In this document: piece after piece, positions 1-9,375 of the stretch | How positions within the stretch are numbered: the first letter of the stretch is position 1 | Layout: the number at the start of each line of letters is the position of its first letter | Assembly (NCBI GenBank): GCA_018396975.1 | Contig: JAGTQA010000010.1 | Coordinates: 1 to 44,973 of the forward strand | Source of the DNA: Candidatus Bathyarchaeota archaeon | GTDB lineage: Archaea; Thermoproteota; Bathyarchaeia; Bathyarchaeales; DTEX01 | Direction: 5' to 3' | Length of the DNA stretch: 44,973 nucleotides | The notes under the pieces: model-generated | What the model was told of the DNA's origin: nothing | What the model saw: the letters and a program-made list of their open reading frames with translations, nothing else | The model's database searches: none | Translations under genes and position numbers: made by a program

Positions 1-112
1 TTTCTTCCCTATAAACCTTGAAGTTATTGGGAGATTTAATTTTTGCGTAGGCGTTTCTGCCATGGATATGCTTATAAGTTTCGGCATTCATCTTTAATAT
101 TGCCTTCGCCAT
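1..112 (-). CDS. Partial ORF running off the left edge (MAKAILKMNAETYKHIHGRNAYAKIKSPNNFKVYREE...), unknown product
   Basis: ATG at 112 (complement), 37 codons open to the window edge, divergent from the ORF at 144. Too short for the ORF track. Confidence 0.35.
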   Translation of the reverse strand, partial: MAKAILKMNAETYKHIHGRNAYAKIKSPNNFKVYREE

Positions 113-143
113 CTTATGGTGGCTAGAGGCTGATTAGAGGGCG

Positions 144-644
144 ATGAGCAGCTCGAAAGGCTCGTATAAAACTATTAGTCTCCTAGATGTTATATCATGT
201 ATTTTTGAGGATGGCGGATACTTTGGTGATCTCCCAGTTGGTGTTGAGGCTGTTGAGGTAATGACACCTGAGTCGATTAGAATCATGTTTATTGATAGGG
301 TTGATTATAACTTATTCTGTAGATTAGCTATTGAGGATGGGTATACCATCGATTCCGGGAGCTACTCGCCCAGAATAGTTTATAGGGGAAATATTGTTGC
401 TAGAGTCGGCAGCAAATCCGATCCGGGCGCGGATCGTAACATATTTGTCTATATATTTCCATCGTCGATAGGGGCCATGAGCACATATATGAGGGCAGCT
501 GCCATAAGATATGGAATCCTAAACCCCACAACCAATAGGATAAACATGGAAAAACTCCTAAAATACAACTTGAAGGTTATAGGACTCGTTGAGAAGTATA
601 GAAAGAGCAGATATCAAAATTTAATAAGCAAATTGAATCTTTAA
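144..644 (+). CDS. Hypothetical protein (166 aa)
   Basis: ORF track; ATG start; no family recognised. Confidence 0.6.
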   Translation: MSSSKGSYKTISLLDVISCIFEDGGYFGDLPVGVEAVEVMTPESIRIMFIDRVDYNLFCRLAIEDGYTIDSGSYSPRIVYRGNIVARVGSKSDPGADRNIFVYIFPSSIGAMSTYMRAAAIRYGILNPTTNRINMEKLLKYNLKVIGLVEKYRKSRYQNLISKLNL

Positions 645-658
645 GTCTTCCGCCGGGC

Positions 659-674
659 GAAAAACATATATTTG
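659..674 (+). promoter_or_regulatory. Putative TATA/BRE region for tRNA-Tyr
   Basis: A/T-rich 'gaaaaacatatatttg' about 25-40 nt upstream of the tRNA 5' end. Confidence 0.35.
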
Positions 675-698
675 CTTTCTCATAGCTTGTTTTTGGGT

Positions 699-858
699 CG
701 GGCGGTAGCTCAGCCTGGTAGAGCTTCCGAACCAGTCAATCCAGCAAAGATTGGCTGGTGGAGATGCTGTAGGCGCCTACTGCTTAGTAGGTGCCGCTCA
801 GCCTACCAGGCGCACAGAAACCGGAGTGTCGCAGGTTCAAATCCTGCCCGCCCGACCA
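699..858 (+). tRNA. tRNA-Tyr (GTA) with two introns (about 730-765 and 773-819); CCA encoded
   Basis: Acceptor CGGGCGG/CCGCCCG with C1-G72 (archaeal Tyr identity), D arm GCTC..GAGC, T arm GCAGG-TTCAAAT-CCTGC, then A-CCA. Removing two segments gives anticodon arm TCCGG-CTGTAGA-CCGGA with GTA anticodon and a 77-nt mature tRNA including CCA. Confidence 0.9.
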
Positions 859-900
859 CTAAATTGTTGTTATTGATGATGGATGTTTTGACGTTAACCC

Positions 901-1362
901 TTAGAACTCGAATTTCTCATATCGCCACATTACTGTTTCATTCTCTCTTAGGATATATTTGTCACATGCAACCGGTCCCAGATCCCAATCGCCCTTCTCA
1001 GGGTTCCATGTATACCACATCCAGTATTTGTTGGGTTCGCCGCCTACACCATTTATGCTCGTCACGAACTCGCCCATTTCCGGATAGGATATGCTCTCAA
1101 CGCTGGCAACAATCTTAGTTGCAAAGAAAAGGGAGGATTCTCTGGGAACCAGTGTGCTATTATACCACATCCTTGTTTCATTTCCATAGTCTATCAAGAT
1201 ATTTACTGGCATCGTAAGTCTCTTTAGATCGGAGGAAGCCCTTTCATAGAGAGCCTTGTAGTAGGCGCTCTCATTATAATAGTATATTGCGAGGTATGCT
1301 GCCACGATTAGGAGGCATAGAAGCCCTAAAGAGACCCACATCCACGGGCTTTTTCCATTCAT
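901..1362 (-). CDS. Membrane-anchored DUF4430-like (transcobalamin C-terminal-like) protein
   Basis: N-terminal TM helix; 'GEFVTSINGVGGEPNKYWMWYTWN...' resembles DUF4430. Confidence 0.55.
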   Translation of the reverse strand: MNGKSPWMWVSLGLLCLLIVAAYLAIYYYNESAYYKALYERASSDLKRLTMPVNILIDYGNETRMWYNSTLVPRESSLFFATKIVASVESISYPEMGEFVTSINGVGGEPNKYWMWYTWNPEKGDWDLGPVACDKYILRENETVMWRYEKFEF

Positions 1363-2027
1363 ATCTTTCTCTCACCTCCTTCAAACATTATCTTCTTAAT
1401 TGATGTGACTAGGATGCTACAGCCAAAGAAGAAGAAAAAGAAATTTGATATCTCATGGGCTAATGCAAATGGTGCACCTTGTATTATAGCCATTATTGGT
1501 GGGAGACCAACTATTACTACGGATACAATATTAGTGAATAAGTCGTAAATGAAGGTTAAGAAGAAACCTATTATACCAAATTTTAGGTTCGTCCACCAAA
1601 AAGCCTCATCATCCAACTTAATGGATGGTAGGTTCGAGCCTAACCCAAATTTGGCGGAGAGCCATCCGACAAGCCCATATATGCTTTCGCCCAAGCATGT
1701 TGCTCCAAGAATAACAAGGTTAAAGCCATATGGGTTTAGGGTTCCATAGACAAGCCACGTTAAAATGCCAACCATGATGCCCGGAATAGCACCCATCAAA
1801 TATCCGCTAATAAAGACGAATAGATCCATGAACTTGATATTAGGGATTCCAATCATGGCATAGTTTGAGGATAAATTTATTGCAACTATCGTAACAATTA
1901 AACTTAGAGTTCTAGTCGAGAATAATTGTCTAGACGGTTCCGCCCTCATTGGATCACTATTATGGTTGGATAATCCATCCAATATATAAGCCTTATCTCT
2001 TTCTATAAACGCTAACTTATTAAGCAA
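1359..2027 (-). CDS. Multi-TM membrane protein, probable ECF transporter S component (start may be 1949)
   Basis: 'FMDLFVFISGYLMGAIPGIMVGILTWLVYGTLNPYGFN' is S-component-like; overlaps the DUF4430-like gene by 4 nt. Confidence 0.6.
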   Translation of the reverse strand: MLNKLAFIERDKAYILDGLSNHNSDPMRAEPSRQLFSTRTLSLIVTIVAINLSSNYAMIGIPNIKFMDLFVFISGYLMGAIPGIMVGILTWLVYGTLNPYGFNLVILGATCLGESIYGLVGWLSAKFGLGSNLPSIKLDDEAFWWTNLKFGIIGFFLTFIYDLFTNIVSVVIVGLPPIMAIIQGAPFALAHEISNFFFFFFGCSILVTSIKKIMFEGGERKI

Positions 2028-2062
2028 TCGCCTCTCCCTTAAAATTAAGAGGACGGAGGATT

Positions 2063-2929
2063 TTGATGGCTGAAGATTTGAGGCGTAAGGTTGCTGATCT
2101 AGAGAGGGAGGCTAGCGCTTTAAGGGCTGAGTTGGAGGGATTAGAGGGGGATGCTCGTAAGCTTGCTGAGGAGAGGGATCGCATAAATAGTAGGGTTAGA
2201 GAATTGAGACATGAGGCTGCGAAGTTTAAGGGTGAACGTGACGCCTTAAATGAGGAGGTTAAGAGCTTAAAGGCTATAATATATGAGCTTAAACGCGAGT
2301 ATAACGAGAGGATTCATGCCTTTAGGGAACTAGGGCAGAGGATTAGGGAGCATTTGAGGAGCAAACCCCCTAGAGATGAGGAGAGCTTAATGAGGGAAAT
2401 TGCCGAAATAGACTGGAAGATTCAGACAACTCCGCTATCCATTGAGGAAGAGAGGAAACTTATTGAGCGAGTTAAGTCCTTGGAGTCTCAGCTCTCTTTT
2501 TATCGCAGATTAAATAGCATGATTGCTGAAAGAGAGGGACTTAAGAGGAGATTGGATGAGATTAAGGGTGAGATTGCTTCATTCAGGGAGAGAGTTTCTG
2601 AGGTCGCTGCTAAGAGCCAGAGCTTTCATGAGAAGATGATTGAGTGTCTTAAGAGGGCGGATGAGTTGAGGGCTGAGACTGACAAAATACATGAGAAGTA
2701 TAGGGCTGTTAAGGAGAGGGCTAACACCATACGCCTCAGATATAGGGAATTGCTCAACCAAATCTCCGACATAAAAAGGCTTATCCGTGAGGAGGAAGAT
2801 AGGAAAAGAGCTGAAGCCATATCCGTCCTTAAGGAGAAGATTAGTAGGGAGGCTTTGGAGAAGCTTAAGCGCGGAGAGAAGATCTCCTTTGATGAGTTTA
2901 AGATTTTGGCCGAGCAGGGCAAGATATGA
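2063..2929 (+). CDS. Archaeal coiled-coil protein (COG1340-like)
   Basis: Almost entirely E/K/R/L heptad-like sequence, 288 aa. Confidence 0.7.
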   Translation: MMAEDLRRKVADLEREASALRAELEGLEGDARKLAEERDRINSRVRELRHEAAKFKGERDALNEEVKSLKAIIYELKREYNERIHAFRELGQRIREHLRSKPPRDEESLMREIAEIDWKIQTTPLSIEEERKLIERVKSLESQLSFYRRLNSMIAEREGLKRRLDEIKGEIASFRERVSEVAAKSQSFHEKMIECLKRADELRAETDKIHEKYRAVKERANTIRLRYRELLNQISDIKRLIREEEDRKRAEAISVLKEKISREALEKLKRGEKISFDEFKILAEQGKI

Positions 2930-2971
2930 GAGGATAAATACCTAACTAATATGTGGAGTTAAACTTTATCT

Positions 2972-4243
2972 TTGAGAAAAGCCAAGTTATATTTGCTGTT
3001 TTATGGGAGAAAGTTGATGCCCGATCAAGAGAAGCAGGTGCTGGGGGAAGAACGCATACTAATAGTTTGTGTTGATAGGGATAATGATATTGGTAGAAAG
3101 GCCGGTGTTAAAACACCGATTATTGGCAAGAAGGAGAATATTGACGCAGCCCTCAAGCTTTTGCTTGCGGATCCAGAAGAGGCGGACGCCAATGCCATGT
3201 TTGAGGCTGTTAGGATATGCGAGAGCCTAGAGAAGAGCGGTGCTAGTAACCTTTCATGTCAGGTTGTAACTATTGCTGGATCCGAGCTCGGCGGCATAGC
3301 TGCTGATAGGAAATTAATATCCGAGCTTAATGAGGCCTTAAATGAGTTTAAGCCCAGCAGCCTAATTCTCGTTACAGATGGATTCTCGGATAAGGATGTT
3401 TTGCCCCTGATACAGTCTAGGGTGCCAGTCACCTCGGTTAGGAGAGTCATTGTGAAGCATAGTGAGACGATAGAGGAGACGGCCGCCCTATTCTCCAAGT
3501 ATCTAAGGAAGATAGTTGAGGATCCAAGGTATTCCCGGCTCTTTATGGGTTTGCCGGGCATCCTACTAATAATGCTCGGCATCCTATCTTTCCTAGCGGT
3601 ATTTATACGCTATGATATTGGCACATGGGCTTGGATTGTCGGCCTAATAATTGTTGGAAGCTATCTGCTTGGCAAGGGCTATGGGCTGGATAAGAAAATA
3701 GCCTCGGCAATCTCAAGAATATCGTCGCCCCATGAGTTAGTAACCGGACTATCGCTTATATTTGGCATCGTATTAATCATAGTGGGTCTCTATCAATCCA
3801 TCTCCCAAATAATCTCAAATCCCAATATTATCCCAAGTCCCCCACCAAGCAATTTAGATGTTTGGCTGGGCCTCATACCCAAAATCCTAGGGCTAATTAT
3901 CTCCTCATCACTAACAATAGTTATTGTCGGAATCTCAATAATGCTATTTGGCAGGGCCCTCCGCTATATTCTTGAACGTGATTCCAAATTCTGGAGGACT
4001 ACAATTTTTATCGTTGTTAGTGCATGGTCATGGAAGATCTTTGATGAGGTAGCCCAGATACTGATTGATCCATCAGTACCAATAGATGGCCTAATAGCGT
4101 CTATTATTATTGGCGTGGTGATAGCGGCGGCCCTAATACCAGTCACACACTTTTTAAGTAGGAGATATAAGGGGTTCTTTAGGGAAAGTATTAAGGTGGA
4201 GAATAAGACAGAGAATACTACCGGAATGGAGAAGGAAGGGTAA
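2972..4243 (+). CDS. DUF373 family membrane protein
   Basis: 'ILIVCVDRDNDIGRKAGVKTPIIGKKENIDAALKLLLADPEEADANAMFEA' is typical of DUF373; C-terminal TM segments. Start may be ATG at 3017. Confidence 0.8.
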   Translation: MRKAKLYLLFYGRKLMPDQEKQVLGEERILIVCVDRDNDIGRKAGVKTPIIGKKENIDAALKLLLADPEEADANAMFEAVRICESLEKSGASNLSCQVVTIAGSELGGIAADRKLISELNEALNEFKPSSLILVTDGFSDKDVLPLIQSRVPVTSVRRVIVKHSETIEETAALFSKYLRKIVEDPRYSRLFMGLPGILLIMLGILSFLAVFIRYDIGTWAWIVGLIIVGSYLLGKGYGLDKKIASAISRISSPHELVTGLSLIFGIVLIIVGLYQSISQIISNPNIIPSPPPSNLDVWLGLIPKILGLIISSSLTIVIVGISIMLFGRALRYILERDSKFWRTTIFIVVSAWSWKIFDEVAQILIDPSVPIDGLIASIIIGVVIAAALIPVTHFLSRRYKGFFRESIKVENKTENTTGMEKEG

Positions 4244-4246
4244 TAG

Positions 4247-5041
4247 ATGCGCTTAAGCGATCGGATTGCTGAGGTTGCGGTTATAGGTGGCACTGGCCTA
4301 GAGGATCTATTTGAGGGCTTCGAAACCGTTAATGTTGGGACGCCGTATGGAATATCACATACGCTGTCTATTGGCGAGATTGGAGGTAGGAGGGTTGCAT
4401 TTCTCCCTAGGCATGGGCGCAAGCATAGTATTCCACCACACAAGATCAATTATAGAGCAAACATGTACGCGCTGTATAAGATTGGTGTCGAGAGGATTAT
4501 AGCGACAAATGCTGTTGGTGCGATAAACATAAACTTTAGGCCCGGAGACTTAGTTGTTCCACATGATATAATAGACTTTACTAGACAGCGCCACCTAACA
4601 TTCTATGATCAATCCCCCGTCATACACGTCGACTTCACCGAGCCATACTGCCCGGAGATCCGTGGAATCCTGATAGAGGTGGCTAGAGGGGTTGCCGGCA
4701 CCGTTCACGAGCAGGCTGTTTACGTCTGCACTGAGGGGCCTCGCTTTGAGACCCCCGCCGAGATAAGGATGTTTAGGGCTTTAGGCTGTGATGTTGTTGG
4801 TATGACTGGTATGCCGGAGGCTGTTCTCGCACGTGAACTTGGAATCTGTTATGCGACAATATGCTTCGTTTCTAACATGGCTGCTGGAATATCTGGTAAG
4901 CTGACGTATGAAGAAGTTATTGAGACCTCGAAGATTGTCATGCCGAAGATTCGGAGGATTATAGTGGAGGCGGTGGGCTCCCTGCCAAGGGTTAGGGGGT
5001 GCCAATGCTCCTCGGTCAATAAACCTCGGTCGGGAGGTTAG
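4247..5041 (+). CDS. mtnP: S-methyl-5'-thioadenosine phosphorylase / purine nucleoside phosphorylase family
   Basis: 'VIGGTGLEDLF', 'LPRHGRKHSIPPHKINYRANM', 'EGPRFETPAEIRMF..GCDVVGMTGMPEAVLARELG'. Confidence 0.85.
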   Translation: MRLSDRIAEVAVIGGTGLEDLFEGFETVNVGTPYGISHTLSIGEIGGRRVAFLPRHGRKHSIPPHKINYRANMYALYKIGVERIIATNAVGAININFRPGDLVVPHDIIDFTRQRHLTFYDQSPVIHVDFTEPYCPEIRGILIEVARGVAGTVHEQAVYVCTEGPRFETPAEIRMFRALGCDVVGMTGMPEAVLARELGICYATICFVSNMAAGISGKLTYEEVIETSKIVMPKIRRIIVEAVGSLPRVRGCQCSSVNKPRSGG

Positions 5042-5049
5042 ATGTAGGG

Positions 5050-5832
5050 ATGCTTAGGACCATCCTATCGTTGCTCGGCATATACAAGATTTATGAGAAG
5101 TGGCTCTGGCATCAAATAAAGGATCAGGAGAAGCCGGAGCATGTCGCCATAATACTTGATGGGAACCGCAGGTGGGCTCGGGAGATCGGCCTTGAGCCTT
5201 GGATGGGACATTATTATGGGGCTGATAAAACCAAGGATGTGCTGAGATGGTGTCTCGATCTCAATGTTAAGAGCGTAACGCTCTATGCCTTCTCAACAGA
5301 GAACTTTCATAGACCTAGGGAGGAAGTTGAGAGACTCATGAATCTATTTAAGGAGAAGCTCCAAGAGATCCTAAATAATGAGTATATACATAAGCATAGG
5401 GTTAGGGTTAAGGTTATTGGAAGGGTTAATCTGCTCCCACCTGACCTACAGAATATAATAAGGAGGGTTGAGGAGGAGACTAAGGATTACAATGATCACT
5501 TTTTGAACTTGGCGATAGCTTATGGTGGGAGGGCTGAGATTATTGATGCAGCTAGAAGGATAGCCCAGAAGGTGGCTTCCGGCGAGCTCTCACCTGATGA
5601 TATAAATGAGGATGTTTTTGAGAGGCACTTATATACGTCCTTCCTACCTAAGCAGGATCCAGACCTAATTATAAGAACTTCTGGTGAGGAGCGTTTAAGC
5701 GGCTTTTTACTATATCAGGCAGCCTATAGCGAGCTATGCTTTCTGGATGTTTATTGGCCTGAATTTAGGCGCATAGATCTTTTAAGGGCCATTAGAACTT
5801 ATCAGAGGCGTAGGAGGAGGTTTGGTAGGTAG
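5050..5832 (+). CDS. uppS: Polyprenyl diphosphate synthase, cis-prenyltransferase (UppS-like)
   Basis: 'HVAIILDGNRRWARE', 'LYAFSTENFHRP', 'DLIIRTSGEERLSGFLLYQAAYSELCF'. Confidence 0.9.
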   Translation: MLRTILSLLGIYKIYEKWLWHQIKDQEKPEHVAIILDGNRRWAREIGLEPWMGHYYGADKTKDVLRWCLDLNVKSVTLYAFSTENFHRPREEVERLMNLFKEKLQEILNNEYIHKHRVRVKVIGRVNLLPPDLQNIIRRVEEETKDYNDHFLNLAIAYGGRAEIIDAARRIAQKVASGELSPDDINEDVFERHLYTSFLPKQDPDLIIRTSGEERLSGFLLYQAAYSELCFLDVYWPEFRRIDLLRAIRTYQRRRRRFGR

Positions 5833-5836
5833 GCTA

Positions 5837-7042
5837 TTAGGCCCTCTTCTTCGCGCTCACAATAGATATGACATCTCTATCTTTGAGGATGTAGTCTTCT
5901 CCAAGCCTCCTTTTTGTCCTCGCATCTATGGCGTAAATGAAGCCCTCGCCGAGTTCCGTATGGATCATGTAGGCCAGCTCCCTCGCCGTTGTATTGCCCG
6001 GCACAAGCCTAGCCTCCGGTAGAACCCTACCATAATGGTCGGTGAGTTTCTCCGGATCCTCAACTGGGTAAACAACCACCATGCCTAAAAGATCCTTAAA
6101 GGCTGCGTTTATGGCATCTTGAACACCAGTGGACCCATATCGGTCTAAGATTTTCTCTCTAATTGTTTTAAGAGCACTCATCTGTTTATCCGTGATCTTT
6201 GTTGGGTCGGGTATTTCGAAGTCCGATTCGCCCGGCACATAATTAATTAGGCCCCTCTCAGCAGCCCTTCTAAGAGCCAGCTCAGCCTCAGCGCAGCATG
6301 GCACAACAATATAGCCCGTCTCCCTAAGCCTCTTAAGGTTCTCCTCGGCGAATGGCAGATCCATCTTGTTCGCTGCTATAAGCATGGGCTTCGATATTCT
6401 CCTAAGCACATCCACGAACCTTAGGAATTCTTCCTCACTCCATCTAGTTGGCTTATCGGCATTCAAGCCCGTAATCTTCAAGGCTTCTAGGACATGCCTC
6501 CTCTTTATGGCGAGCCCGCTTAGCCGCTCCTCTAGGAGGGATGTTAGGCCAGCCGCTCCCGACTCAACGGTTCTTGCAAGCCTAGGCCAGTCCCTCCTAA
6601 TTATCTGGGCGAGCCACATCGTAAGCTCCTTCTCTAGGAACCTCACGTCCTCTAGGGGGTCATGCATACCTGGCTTAACAATTCTACCCTCAATGTCTGT
6701 TGAGCCCGATGCATCGACGACGTGTATTAGGGCATCGGCCTTCCTAATCTCATCTAGGAACTGATTTCCTAGGCCCCTACCCTGCCATGCGTCTGGGACT
6801 AGGCCTGCGCAGTCTATTAGCTCAACCGGTATGAACCTTACGCCGCCTATACATGTTGAGTTAACTGGGTTATCCTTTACATTGAATTCCCTACATACGC
6901 ATTCTGTCTTGAAGTAGCCTACGCCCCTATTGGGCTTTATCGTCGTGAAGGGGTAGCTGGCAATCTCAACCATTGCTAGAGTCGCGGCGCTGAAGAATGT
7001 TGACTTACCAACATTGGGCTTACCAACGATTCCAACCATCAT
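5837..7042 (-). CDS. YchF/OLA1-related GTPase (archaeal, TGS domain)
   Basis: G1 'GIVGKPNVGKSTFF', 'DCAGLV', 'NKMD', C-terminal TGS-like segment. Confidence 0.85.
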   Translation of the reverse strand: MMVGIVGKPNVGKSTFFSAATLAMVEIASYPFTTIKPNRGVGYFKTECVCREFNVKDNPVNSTCIGGVRFIPVELIDCAGLVPDAWQGRGLGNQFLDEIRKADALIHVVDASGSTDIEGRIVKPGMHDPLEDVRFLEKELTMWLAQIIRRDWPRLARTVESGAAGLTSLLEERLSGLAIKRRHVLEALKITGLNADKPTRWSEEEFLRFVDVLRRISKPMLIAANKMDLPFAEENLKRLRETGYIVVPCCAEAELALRRAAERGLINYVPGESDFEIPDPTKITDKQMSALKTIREKILDRYGSTGVQDAINAAFKDLLGMVVVYPVEDPEKLTDHYGRVLPEARLVPGNTTARELAYMIHTELGEGFIYAIDARTKRRLGEDYILKDRDVISIVSAKKRA

Positions 7043-7173
7043 ACGATAGGTCTTCCTCCAAAATATAACATGATAATTAACCTAATGAGTCTTCTTATTC
7101 CGGCAATGGGATACTTAAGAAATGCTTATTTAGATTATCCTTTAAGTCTCTAGAGGAGTGGGGGATAGGCGCA

Positions 7174-8163
7174 GTGGACTATGCTATAGCAACCCTTGGA
7201 AGCCACTCCGCGCTCCAGATACTGAAGGGCGCTAAGGATGAGGGTTTTAGAACCATTGCCGTTTGCAGAAGCGACCATGCATTCGTCTATAGGCACTTTG
7301 GGGTTGCAGATGAGATAATTGAGATACCATCCTACGACGACTTCTACAGGGTTGAGGATGATCTGGTAAGTAAGAATGCCATCCTAATCCCACATGCATC
7401 CCTAATAGCCTACGTCAATCTTAAGACGATCGAGGAGATGAGGGTGCTCTATTATGGTAATAGGAGGATACTTTATTGGGAGAGCGATAGGGATAGGCAG
7501 AGGATGTGGCTGGAAAGGGCTGGGCTAAACCTGCCAAAGGTCTTTAAGGATCCATCTGAGATAGATAGGCTCGTCATAGTTAAGTTTCAGGGGGCTAGAG
7601 GCGGCCAAGGATATTTCTTAGCTAAGAGCGAGCGGGAATTTAGGCGTAAGATTGGGTCAGCACGCGATTACACCATACAAGAGTATGTTGTTGGGATACC
7701 GGTCTATATCCACTATTTTTACTCAGTTATTCGCGGCGAACTCGAACTCATGGGGTTTGATAGGCGCTATGAATCGAATGTTGATGGAATTGGTAGGATA
7801 CCAGCCAACCTCCAGCGGGATCTGAAGGTGACCTATACTATCGTCGGGAACTTTCCGCTAATGCTCCGCGAGTCCCTCCTACCCGAAGTCTTCAGGATAG
7901 GAGAGAGGGTTGTTGAGGCCTCTAGGGATATATGTCCACCGGGCATATATGGGCCTTTCTGCCTAGAGACGGTTGTAACCCCAGACCTAAAATTCTATGT
8001 TTTCGAGATATCGGCTAGAATCGTTGCTGGAACAAATGTTTTCATCGAGACTTCACCATATGCCCTCATAAAGCATGGTAGGCCGATGAGCACTGGGCGT
8101 AGGATAGCCGTTGAGATTAAGGAGGCTATAGAGCAGGATAGGTTAAAGGAAATATTGGGGTAG
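7174..8163 (+). CDS. purP: Formate-dependent FAICAR synthetase, PurP family (copy 1; GTG start)
   Basis: 'ATLGSHSALQILKGAKDEGF', ATP-grasp 'VKFQGARGGQGYFLAKSEREF', 'FEISARIVAGTNVF'. Confidence 0.85.
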   Translation: MDYAIATLGSHSALQILKGAKDEGFRTIAVCRSDHAFVYRHFGVADEIIEIPSYDDFYRVEDDLVSKNAILIPHASLIAYVNLKTIEEMRVLYYGNRRILYWESDRDRQRMWLERAGLNLPKVFKDPSEIDRLVIVKFQGARGGQGYFLAKSEREFRRKIGSARDYTIQEYVVGIPVYIHYFYSVIRGELELMGFDRRYESNVDGIGRIPANLQRDLKVTYTIVGNFPLMLRESLLPEVFRIGERVVEASRDICPPGIYGPFCLETVVTPDLKFYVFEISARIVAGTNVFIETSPYALIKHGRPMSTGRRIAVEIKEAIEQDRLKEILG

Positions 8164-8189
8164 GAGCATAATATTCTCGGTGGTATCTA

Positions 8190-9362
8190 TTGACTATTGG
8201 AAGGAGTGAGATAGGTAAGATAGCCTCCGAATATGATCCTGAGAAGATAACTATTGGGGTTTTAGGCTCCCACTCGGCTGAGGAGGTTGGTATATCCGCT
8301 AAGGCATTCGGCTTCCCAACAGTTGTAGTCTGCCAGAGGGGCCGCGAGAGCCTCTATGCAAAATATAATAGGCATCTATTCGACCACGTGATCCTCCTAG
8401 ACAAGTTCTCAGATATTGTGAGGGAAGATGTTCAGGAGGAGCTGCTGAAGCTAAACACAATATTTATTCCCAACCGCTCATTCTCGGTCTATGTTGGATA
8501 TGATAATATTGAGGGGAGATTCAGGATTCCAATCTATGGGAACCGCTTCCTCCTTAGGGCCGAGGAGAGGAATGCCCCAAGGAATCAATATTGGCTTCTG
8601 GAGAAGGCTGGCATAAAGGTTCCCAAGAAATTTGATAGACCCGAGGATATTGATAGGCTAGTTATAGTTAAGGTTCAGCAGAAGAGAAAGCCTCTTGAGA
8701 GGGCATTCTTCTACGCCTCATCACCCGAAGACTACTATAGGAAGGCTGAGGACCTCATAAGAAAGGACATTATAGATGAGGAGGGTCTGAGGAGGGCGCG
8801 TATAGAGGAGTATGTTCTCGGGCAGAAGTTCAATGCGAACTTTCAGGGCTGGGCCCTAAAAGATTATTTCGGAGACTTCGATTTCCTAGGCTTCGATGAT
8901 AGGAAGCAGACGAACCTCCATGGTGTGCTAAGCTTACCGGCCAAAGACCAGCTCATGCTAGACGTTCCAATAAAGAATGAGGAGATAGGGCATTATGGGC
9001 TGACGATGAGGGAGTCCCAGAAGCCCCTAGTCTACGAGGCTGCTGAGAGGTTTAGGAGAGTCTGTGAGATAGAGTATCCGCCCGGCATGATAGGGCTCTT
9101 CGCCCTTCAAGGCGCCGTCGCCTACGACGCTGACGACCCAGAGCAGAAGAGGCTCGCCTTCTACGTCTTTGATGTTAGCCCTAGGGTTCCCGGATGCCCA
9201 TGTGTTGGGCCAACCTCTCCGGAGATGCGTAGGCTAACACTGAAGTATCAGGGGATTATTAGGCGGTATGGTGTCGATAGGATAGAGACGCCGATGGACT
9301 TGCCAATGATCGAGATTAAATATGCCGCTGAGAGCGGCAGACTAGCTGAGATCGTAACTTAA
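8190..9362 (+). CDS. PurP family ATP-grasp protein (copy 2; TTG start)
   Basis: 'GVLGSHSAEEVGISAKAFGFPTVVVCQRGRE', 'FDVSPRVPGCPCVGPTSPEMRRLTLKY'; colinear with copy 1. Confidence 0.8.
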   Translation: MTIGRSEIGKIASEYDPEKITIGVLGSHSAEEVGISAKAFGFPTVVVCQRGRESLYAKYNRHLFDHVILLDKFSDIVREDVQEELLKLNTIFIPNRSFSVYVGYDNIEGRFRIPIYGNRFLLRAEERNAPRNQYWLLEKAGIKVPKKFDRPEDIDRLVIVKVQQKRKPLERAFFYASSPEDYYRKAEDLIRKDIIDEEGLRRARIEEYVLGQKFNANFQGWALKDYFGDFDFLGFDDRKQTNLHGVLSLPAKDQLMLDVPIKNEEIGHYGLTMRESQKPLVYEAAERFRRVCEIEYPPGMIGLFALQGAVAYDADDPEQKRLAFYVFDVSPRVPGCPCVGPTSPEMRRLTLKYQGIIRRYGVDRIETPMDLPMIEIKYAAESGRLAEIVT

Positions 9363-9375
9363 AGAGGGCGACAGC

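Noticed and set aside
672-1118. 148-aa ORF overlapping the tRNA
   Set aside because: It runs through tRNA-Tyr and antisense to the DUF4430-like gene; composition is not protein-like.
1549-1749. Short ORF antisense to the S-component-like gene, and similar shadows throughout the track (e.g. 3259-3582, 6366-6764, 10867-11139, 27484-28005, 36774-37091)
   Set aside because: All lie opposite well-supported genes with recognisable motifs; no independent evidence.
2579-2922. Minus-strand ORFs antisense to the coiled-coil gene
   Set aside because: Shadow ORFs of a strongly biased repetitive coding sequence.
3964-4449. 161-aa minus-strand ORF spanning the DUF373/MTAP junction
   Set aside because: Antisense to two confidently identified genes; no recognisable motif.
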